Assembly: GCA_029532625.1 (NCBI GenBank)
Contig: JARFXM010000005.1
Span: 1,116,001-1,180,000, forward strand
Length of the DNA: 64,000 bases
Source of the DNA: Lomentospora prolificans
Lineage: Eukaryota; Ascomycota; Sordariomycetes; Microascales; Microascaceae
Direction: 5' to 3'
Part shown: positions 56,401-64,000 of the stretch, piece by piece
Layout of the letters: the number at the start of each line of letters is the position of its first letter
Numbering within the stretch: position 1 is the stretch's first letter
The notes under the pieces: generated by a model
Seen by the model: the letters and a program-made list of their open reading frames with translations, nothing else
What the model was told of the DNA's origin: nothing
Databases searched by the model: none
Translations under genes and position numbers: made by a program

Positions 56401-59074
56401 AGAAGCTGCCAACGTTGCCGGTGCTCTCGAAGAAGAAGAGCGGGGTAAAGTCCAGCTTCGACTTTTGGAAGCAGTGCGCGATGCTTTGGTACCGCTACAA
56501 GCGGAGGACAGAGCTGTCTCTGTTGCACATCATGGAACGGACGTTGAAATCCACAAGGTCCTTCTCGACGGCTTGAAGAGTATGCTTGAAAATTGTGGTG
56601 AAGCCTTGGTTAGCGGCTGGACAATTGTTTTTGAAGTCATCGGCTCAATCTTTGTCTACAAGAAGTTCGGAGTTCCGGAACGACGCGGAACCCAGCAAAC
56701 AGTGCTTATGACCAGGTCTGCCAAGCTCATCCGGCCGTCGTTTAACTCCCTTGAACTCATCTGCTCAGACTTTTTGGTGGCACTTCCCAACTCGTGTTTC
56801 CTGAAGCTCGTTGATACCCTGTACGACTTTTGTACGCAGGATGACGACTTGAACATTGCGTTGACGGTATGCTTTCCTCGGCTCGGTTTTCTCTATTTCT
56901 AGCCGTCATGCCACCTACTAACATCTGCCAGACTGTCACCTTTTTCTGGGTGCTGTCAGACTTTTTATCAGGGAGGAATAAGTCGCTCTCGATTACCTCT
57001 GAGTTGATGCAAGGGAGAGATGCTTCAGACCTAGCTGAAATGGTCTCCGATCCCGATCAGCCGGCATCAGACGCAGCGCTATGGATGCTACTATTACTCC
57101 GATTGACGAAAGTCACTACCGACAACCGCCTTGAATTGAGGAATAGTAAGTGTGGGTTTTGACCATCGCAAGGCGGTACTAACAGTCGCAGGTGCAATTC
57201 AAACCCTCCTTCGAATCTTCGACGCTTATGGGGAACGCCTTACTTCCGAGGCTTGGTCCATATGCATCGAATCCGTCTTGTTTAAGCTGTTGACCTCTAT
57301 CGAAGAGGAGCTAGAAGTGGCAAATGAGGGCGACTCTGATGACCGCGGTCGGAGCGAATGGAACGATACCGCTGTTGTCGTCATCAACGGGATTTCCACA
57401 CTCATCGCGAACTACCTAGATTCACTCACCCAGCATCCCTCATTTGACTCTCTATGGAGGGACCTGATTGAGCACTTCAGCAGGCTGCTCGGGTTCGGAA
57501 TACTTGATATCAATATGGCCGTGTTTAACGCCTTGGCCAAAGTACTTGCGCAGACACGGGAGGGTTCTTCCACCACTCTCAGCAAAGACTGTATCGATCT
57601 TTCCTGGGACCTGTGGAGTAGGGGTGTCCCAGTTTCCCGAGGAGGAGATGAAGAGCCGAAGGCAGACAACCAAAACACACTCGTAGCCTATGTCACCGCA
57701 CTTCAGGATGTTTACCGATTAGTTGATCCCGACCTTACCATCGATAGGGTCGACACGATGCTTAGGCTGCTTAGGGAGTCGATGCAGTATGCGACAATAG
57801 GGTCCTATGTTGTTGACATAGAGTATATGACTCCACTTCAAGCAAAAATCCTAGAAGCCGTGCGCGCGATCCGCGTGGATCTCAAGGGAGTACCCGCAGT
57901 CGTTGTCAGCAAGGTTGCTGAGTTCATCGCCATGGCCTTCGAGATTGATGTTAACCGGCCCTCGCAACCAGCATCAAAGAGAACGTTTGTGGCAATGTCC
58001 AAAGCGAGCATGGAAATTTTGCAAGATCTTATTCTTAGCAACGCAGCAGATGAAGAAATCTATACTAGTGGGGCCTACGTGTCGGCCCTGAGCACTCTCG
58101 CGCGGCCCATTGCGATCAAGTATAGCTTTCCTATCGTCACCAAGTCTGTTCAGCCGTGGAGACTGGCAACCGCTACCGCTCTTGCAATCCTAGAAGGAAC
58201 CCTCTCACAGCTCAAAAACATTGACCGCATCTCGAACCAGATGGTCCAGGACATTTGGCATGAGATTGTCAGGATTTCTAGCGGTATTGTCAGCGCCGAT
58301 TGTCACAGGGCTCCCGACGACGGAGTCCACGTCGCTGCTGACGAAGTTTTTGACATAGAGTCGTTCTTGAAGCTCCGAGATCTAATTATCCCGTCACTGG
58401 GAGCAGAGGTGATTCTGGAGAAGACGCGGAAAGCTTTTGCGGAAAGCCTCTTCCGCACTTCCATAATCCATCAGCCTTCGCCTGAAGAGGTTAAGCTGCT
58501 CTCCAATAGCAATGGAGACGCTCTTACAACGCTCCTGCATAAATCCCGCCATGGCCGTACCACGGTGTCACCTCCGGCGAAGCGCACAAGGATGAGCTAC
58601 GTGTGCCTGGACGAGCTCTTCTCGCTCATATCAGCGCATGACGACCCGGCAACGCCATCTATTGTCGTGCAGCCGCCGACCCCCAAATTCCCTCGCGACA
58701 TAGCCGGTTCGAGGGAGGCTCCGTCCGCCCTCCACGTGCGCATCGCCCGCACGGCCGCGCCCTATCTCATTCTGAGATCGGCACTGGCGCTCCGGGCTTA
58801 CGTGGCGGACCAACCGCTCCGGGGCAGAATGCCGCAACCCCTCTCGCAACGGAAAGAACTGTTACATATTCTGAGGAGGCTGGCTGACCTGAAGTCAGAG
58901 AGTGAGGCTATTCCCGATACGCCTAATGCAGATAGCGAGAATAGAAAGCACTTACTGCGGGTATACCCGCTGCTGGTGGGCGCCGCAAGAGTTGCTGGAA
59001 GGTGCGGAGATGAAGCGGTCCTAGATGTGCTTGGGGAAGCCCTCCAGGTGGTTGGTGGAGAGCTGGGAGTTTAG
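53477..59074 (+). CDS. MON2: MON2: Golgi/endosome trafficking scaffold
   Basis: Seven exons (53477-53554, 53631-53697, 53799-54179, 54235-54323, 54380-56866, 56932-57145, 57192-59074) join in frame to 1,732 residues. The start MTTQLLSSELANLVQESKRK leads into the DCB domain, with ELSQRANFVNPFIIACGTKN and VCLQRLIVAKALPRGKL, then the HUS region (VFNDLCLMTENQRLEYLRF). The middle and C-terminal HEAT-like repeats follow, including the Mon2 C-terminal domain. Mon2 resembles the large Arf-GEFs but lacks a Sec7 domain. With Dop1 and the flippase Neo1 it acts at the late Golgi and endosomes in vacuolar sorting. The exon 4 donor is placed after CGA at 54323 (GTCGGT), because the alternative one-base shift gives a stop. 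No signal peptide or membrane segment is expected or seen. Confidence 0.93.
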
Positions 59075-59727
59075 ACAGTACCATACTCGACGCCAACGCT
59101 GCTATTGTATTAATGATAAAGGCCGAGTTTCCTATCATGCCATCACCTTTTCAATTCTCCTAAATATACCTGACTTATATTGTGAAGATCAAGGAGACAA
59201 ACCCAAAGAATAATAAAAGCTAGTTCTCCTATGTAGCCCTTCACCAAAGTGATGCTATAGCGTCTTTCTATACTCCTTCACTAGTCAGTCTTAGCCCAGC
59301 TACTGGTCTAACTACCCTTTTAGTAGACTAATGGATATATGATGTACTTAGAGATCTCACCGCCCACTTTACTTCTACAAACAAGAGCATAGACAACACC
59401 CGAAGGACACGCAGAACCTCAGTATCTACAAGTACCACCGTGACGGCATTCCACCACTTGAATACCAGTGAATAAGTACCGGATGTCTCGTGATAGCTGA
59501 TCCTGGGATAGGAAGCTACTGTGGATACTAGAAATGCAAGCAGAAGGACAGACCGGGATTACCAAAGGGTCTCGGGACCAAGGACAGCTGACAGGATCCT
59601 CGCTGCTCCTGAAACGTCTTTCCCAAACCGAACCTCCTCGCCCTGGAACGATTCCTAATAGACATCGAATCTACAGTTCCATTATCCTTTATACCTCGAA
59701 TACTCATCGTCACAGACTTAAAACACG
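59075..59727. other. Spacer between MON2 and the M4 peptidase gene
   Basis: An A/T-richer stretch without a gene. It contains the MON2 3' region and the promoter of the next gene. Confidence 0.55.
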
Positions 59728-61275
59728 ATGTTTGACCACCGCTGCTACGTCGTGCCTCCGTACCTCCTCCGCGCAATCTCTGAATCCGACCACAACCCCG
59801 AGCCCATCAGGAAGGCCGCCGAGGACACCCTTACCCGTCGAATCAAGATCAGTAGCTCCCTTCACGACAGGTCGAAGGCCCTTACACATAATGCTGGAGT
59901 GAAGAAGTCTTCTCGTCAACTCTCCAAGCCGAGCATCGTCTCGGCGGACCTCCTACGACACCTTGCCAATTCGAAGGATGTCGATGAAAAGGTCCGAAAA
60001 TGCGCCGACAGAGATCTTCGTCACTTGAGGGCAGTTCATGAGAGAGTTTTGACTACTCAGGAGGGTAACCAGCCTCTCTCGCCTCTTCTCGGCTTCTCGG
60101 TTTTGATTATCACAACGCTAACTAGGAGGCCTAGGGACCGCCGCTTCCTCCAGCCGCAAGAGAACTGCGGTGGCGGAAGACGACAGAAGGAAAGACCATA
60201 CCTTCTACCGCGCAGTCTACGACGCTCAGAATTCATTTGTCGAGTTCTTGCTTCCTGGCGAGCTTGTTCGAATTGAAGGCCAACCGCCTGTTCGGGATAA
60301 AGCCGCTAACGAAGCTTACGACAATGTAGGGCGAGTTCTATCCATGTTTAAGCAGATATTCCAATGGAAGTCGGTCGACAATGAGAACATGCACATCATC
60401 AGCACCATTCACTTTGGTGACAACTACGAAAACGCATGTAAGTATCACATATTTGACAGTGCCGTGTCCAAACGGAGTTGCTGAACGACGCGTGTCTTGG
60501 GGCGTAGATTGGGATCCGGACCGCATGCAGCTAGTATTTGGTGACGGAGATGAGTTTTTGAGCAACTTTACCGGTTGCATCGATGTCATCGGACACGAAT
60601 TGACGCACGCAGTCATAGAGAACACGACACCGCTTCTTTACTTTGGCCAGAGCGGTGCTTTGAACGAACACGTCTCTGACGTCTTCGGAATCATGGTCAA
60701 GCAGATGGTGGAGAAAGAGGATGCAAAAAGCGCTGACTGGCTGATTGGCGAGGGCTGCATTGCGCCTGACATGAAGGGTGTTGCACTCCGGAGCATGAAA
60801 GCACCGGGGACGGCATATAACGATCCTCGATTCGTAAGCTTTTTCCTGCAAGCATAGAAGCTCATGATATTCTAACCAGAGCCACGCAAAACAGGGCAAG
60901 GACCCTCAGCCAGACCACTTCAAGTATTATACGGCGACATTCGAGGACAACGGCGGCGTCCACATCTACTCGGGTATTCCTAACAAAGCCTTCTACCTTT
61001 GCGCCCAGGCTTTCGGTGGCTATTCGTGGGAAAAAGCCGGAAAGATCTAGTGGATCACATTGACCAAGGGTGGCTTGGCTCCTCATTGCACATTCCTCGA
61101 GTTTGCAAATGCCACCATCGCGGCGGCAAAATCCGTTTTCGGTCAGGAAGCCGCCAAAATCGTCAAGGAAGCTTGGCAAGAGGTTGGGGTTATTAACAGT
61201 GTAAAAGGAAAGAAAAAAGATGAGGACTCTGGAAGCTGGATGGACAGGATTAGGGACATGTGCAGGCCGTCCTAA
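59728..61275 (+). CDS. Protealysin-type M4 metallopeptidase, interrupted by TAG
   Basis: Four exons (59728-60064, 60135-60437, 60508-60833, 60895 onward). No secretion signal is present; the protein opens with CYVVPPYLLRAISES and an Arg/Lys-rich propeptide like that of bacterial protealysin. The thermolysin-like domain has HELTH (His243, Glu244, His247), the third zinc ligand Glu267 in GALNEHVSD, and the transition-state His345 in DNGGVHIYSG. NAYWDPDRMQLVFGDGD is also family-typical. In exon 4 a TAG at 61048-61050 interrupts the frame after SWEKAGKI, exactly where M4 enzymes have Trp, so the product would be 373 residues. The frame then continues intact for 75 codons with normal C-terminal M4 features (FGQEAAKIVKEAWQEVGV) to a stop at 61273-61275. 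It may be a recent nonsense allele or a pseudogene. Its bacterial-type ancestry suggests old lateral transfer (inference). Confidence 0.82.
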
Positions 61276-61986
61276 GCTTAAGACTAGATGCGGAGAGACA
61301 GGCGAGCATATGAGAATTCGGTTCTACTCGACAAAAGGAATCGAGGCATCGTATCCTTTGACCCTAGAGACCCTCTACTTCTTAGTCGCCATATCTTCCT
61401 CCATAACACCTAGACCTCGACGTATGTAGCCTCTAATACCGTACCGATAATGTTAACCACGCGAGAGTCAGGCCAGGAACCAACATATTGAATTTTACAA
61501 CTGAAGCCCCCTGGCACCCAAATAAACTGATCTGACACATAGGAGCTTAATGGATTCATGACTCGACCCAAAACGGATATTTTTTGCAATCTCAGTATAG
61601 TCGTTGCGCAGATGTCTTGCTTGCGAGGCTAGGTAACTTTAATTTAAGTGGTTGCCCGCGAAGTCAGTTGAGGAAGGAGTCGCCATCCGTCAGATCAGAT
61701 CGGATCACAAGCCCAAGCCCGCGTCCATCGCGCGAAGAAGGCAACCCCGAGTAATCAGAAGCGACATCTCCGTATGTACCAATTGATACTTCTCTCCACG
61801 TGTCTCACCTGGCCATGTGAGCATCTTCGTCAAACTAAGACCTAATTCGCAACTTTTTAAGCTGCTTCTCATCATTGTGCGATCGTCCACTGCTATAGAT
61901 CTATCTATTTCCATTCATCTTCTAAAGTTTAGACTCTGAGAGACTCTAATTTAACTGGCGGCGGACGGTTCGCTCCCTGCTTTAGC
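61276..61986. other. Spacer upstream of the Sec63-domain gene
   Basis: I looked for helicase motifs or winged-helix sequence that would extend the next gene upstream and saw none. No other gene is supported. Confidence 0.55.
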
Positions 61987-63045
61987 ATGTCTGTCCCAAA
62001 TACAACTGCTCATACGCGTGGAAATGTTGGGGCATTGGGTCCATCGCCTTCCTCAACATCCTCATATGCGAACGTCGAAATTCATGACCAGTTTGTCCCT
62101 CTTAAACACAGGCACGCTTTGAGTCCCGAAACGGTGGCCCACCTCTCGACCATCTCGGCTCAACCTTCCTTGAAAATAGTACTAGAAGTAGCGTCCCAAG
62201 CACCAGAGCTACGCCGCCACACGATGCTAGCGGAAGAAAGGGCTCTTTTCAAAGCAATCAATAGCTCCAAGGACGTACGGTGGCCCGTAGCGGCCGGATC
62301 CCCGGTCGCGACCTGGGAAAAGGTGTTTCTTCTCACCCAGATGCAGCTAAGTGGCAGTGAGTGGCCAAACAGGATCAACCATCGCAGGAAAAGGGAACTC
62401 ATGGCCGAGAAGAAGAGCATTTTCAAGGTGCTAAACCGGATTATAAGGTGCGTTATTGATGTGATGGGGTTGAAAAGGGACGCGGAGGGTGTAAGAAACG
62501 GCTTAGAGTTGCTGCGTTCTCTGGAAGCCGGAGTCTGGGATCTGGAGGGAAAGGACATACTTCAGGTTGCCGGCATTGGGCCAAAGTTGGCGGAAAAGCT
62601 AGGGAAGGCGGGCATAACAACGTCCACAGCACTAGCGAGAATGGAGTCTTGGAACTTTGAGAGGGTGCTAAGCAAGAAGCCGCCGTTTGGCGTTGGTATG
62701 ATGGCCAAGATGAAGCAGTTCCCAATCTTGGGCGTGACCGCAACACAAGCCGGACGAATGCAAGAAGATGGCCGGATGGCAGTAATCAAGGCAACGCTGT
62801 GCTTTGAAAATGCCGAGGCCCCAAAGTGGAAGGCCCTTAGGGTTAAGGTGGTTTTCTGGGCAGAGACGAAGTCCAGCTGTACGCTTGTGTTCTTCTGGCG
62901 AAGTGTGATTCAGAAGCTGGCAAACAACAAGAGTACGGAGCTGATTTTCGGAGCCAATATACCAGCAGGAGAGACGGTATCTGTTTATTTTTCTTGTGAG
63001 GAAATTGTCGGAACTATGGTACAACAGAGCATTCAGATTACTTAG
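61987..63045 (+). CDS. Stand-alone Sec63 domain, HFM1/MER3 C-terminal-like
   Basis: A single exon of 352 residues. After a Ser/Thr-rich start (1-40), the sequence follows the Sec63 region of the meiotic helicase HFM1/MER3: LSPETVAHLSTISAQ (45-59), AEERALFKAINSSKDVRWPV (82-101), SIFKVLNRIIRCVIDVMGLK (144-163) and RNGLELLRSLEAGVWD (170-185). A helix-hairpin-helix ILQVAGIGPKLAEKLGKAGI (191-210) follows, then LSKKPPFGVGMMAKMKQFP (228-246), and an FN3-like end with FFWRSVIQKL and YFSCEEIVGTMVQ (334-346). The DEAD/helicase-C domains and the winged helix that precede this region in HFM1 are absent here. It could be a domain-only gene born from a partial duplication, or a remnant. The frame is intact, which argues for some constraint. 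Family assignment is by recognition, and a Brr2/ASCC3 relative is less likely. Confidence 0.82.
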   Translation: MSVPNTTAHTRGNVGALGPSPSSTSSYANVEIHDQFVPLKHRHALSPETVAHLSTISAQPSLKIVLEVASQAPELRRHTMLAEERALFKAINSSKDVRWPVAAGSPVATWEKVFLLTQMQLSGSEWPNRINHRRKRELMAEKKSIFKVLNRIIRCVIDVMGLKRDAEGVRNGLELLRSLEAGVWDLEGKDILQVAGIGPKLAEKLGKAGITTSTALARMESWNFERVLSKKPPFGVGMMAKMKQFPILGVTATQAGRMQEDGRMAVIKATLCFENAEAPKWKALRVKVVFWAETKSSCTLVFFWRSVIQKLANNKSTELIFGANIPAGETVSVYFSCEEIVGTMVQQSIQIT

Positions 63046-64000
63046 ACGAGGGGTGGTATCTAACTGCTTCATCACACCGGAAAGCGTAGCATTCCACTGG
63101 AACAGCTTACACAAACAGGAGCAGATACGATAATGACAATTTACAGGGTTGCCGATGATACTGTTGTGCACAATCAATTGTCTGGGAAAACCTAGGCTGG
63201 CTGGGTAATACGAGCGAAGATATCTGGGTAAACTTGTGACCAGATCCTTCTCAATACACGAGCTGACATATTCGGATGCATGAAGAATTGGTAGCTGACG
63301 TCTGCCTAACATCAATGAAGCAGAATGGGGCCATGGGACGTGCCGGCGTCTCCAACGCCTAACACCAAGTCCCCAGACTGCGTCCTCCGAGTGAGACGAG
63401 TTGGGAGCTAATGGCACGCAGAGTGTGTATGGACCCTGTCGAGAGGGAAATGTTTGCCAGGAAAGGAGAATCGGAAGAGATAATTCTCTGGCCCTGAGAG
63501 GAAAGCGGTACGGGCGTTTTGGTCCACCGATGCCATGACATCGTTATTCTGTGGTTGGTCGCCATCCGCGGCACCTAGAACCCAGCTTCACGATCCGAGA
63601 CATGCCTCCACTTTTGCTCCAGCCACAGCTACCCGGGGGAGCAATGAGACTTGAAAAAGTACAATACAAAATGTCTTGCGACAAAGAAAGAAGTGAAGAG
63701 CCACACGTGGAATTGAAGGTTGTCTTGGAAAGAGGAACAGGATCTCTGGCAAGTTCGATAGTATTTCTCGCGACACGAGGCGGAATTGGAGTCCTCGATG
63801 GGCTGGTTTCACCGACTAACCGTAGCGTCATCAAGGTCGTCCATAAGTTGAGACGCGGTCTCACCACAGCGCCCCCATCGAGAATTTAGAGGCTAGCACC
63901 CAGTATTCCGTGATGAGAAATCGGGACTGCGAGACATGACCAGGCTGCTGGCTTTGCGACACTAGAGGTGAAAACGGTGTCCTCGCGTTACGATATTTGA
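63046..64000. other. Right end without a supportable gene
   Basis: Short overlapping frames on both strands have no recognisable motif. The longest on the minus strand (62668-63417) overlaps the Sec63-like gene and looks like its shadow. A gene starting beyond the window cannot be excluded. Confidence 0.5.

Noticed and set aside
62668..63417. 249-codon minus-strand frame
   Set aside because: It mostly overlaps the Sec63-like exon and shows no motif.

Overview
This window is nuclear DNA of a filamentous ascomycete (Pezizomycotina; most likely a Sordariomycete, which is inference). The evidence is short GT-AG introns of roughly 50-100 bases with CTAAC/CTGAC-like branch sites, a HET-domain gene, a Zn(II)2Cys6 regulator, an AA9 lytic polysaccharide monooxygenase, GPI-type cell-wall proteins and single-copy eukaryotic housekeeping genes (TIM17, TRM7, MMS2, MON2, a mitochondrial slipin, DUG2, AYR1). 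I support 19 protein-coding loci, many spliced by eye with frames that close exactly. I found no convincing rRNA, tRNA, CRISPR array or intact transposon.

Layout. 1-17 kb: a gene-poor left end, a HET gene (+), a single-pass membrane protein with a Cys-rich ectodomain (+), then three minus-strand genes: AYR1-like reductase, SF1 helicase and a secreted FAD oxidoreductase. 17-25.3 kb: a Zn2Cys6 regulator divergent from the oxidoreductase, an AA9 monooxygenase in six exons on the minus strand, a small GPI-type protein and TIM17. 26-36 kb: DUG2 (-), a 3.5-kb spacer, TRM7 (-) and a Cys-rich GPI-type protein (+). 36.8-38.6 kb: a 603-residue protein joining a phosphopantothenoylcysteine-decarboxylase-like flavoprotein domain, an F-box-like segment and a run of Trp-Trp ankyrin-like repeats. 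38.6-47.3 kb: an 8.7-kb interval without a supportable gene. 47.3-59 kb: a Ser-rich disordered protein, MMS2 (-) divergent from the slipin (+), and MON2 (+). 59.7-63 kb: a protealysin-type M4 metallopeptidase with an in-frame TAG, and a stand-alone Sec63-type domain resembling the C-terminal half of the meiotic helicase HFM1/MER3 without its helicase.

The genes do not form one pathway. Housekeeping genes are interleaved with accessory ones (HET, AA9, FAD oxidase plus regulator, M4 peptidase, flavoprotein-repeat fusion, orphan Sec63). The most unusual locus is the flavoprotein/F-box/WW-repeat fusion, followed by the helicase-less HFM1-like protein and the interrupted bacterial-type metallopeptidase.
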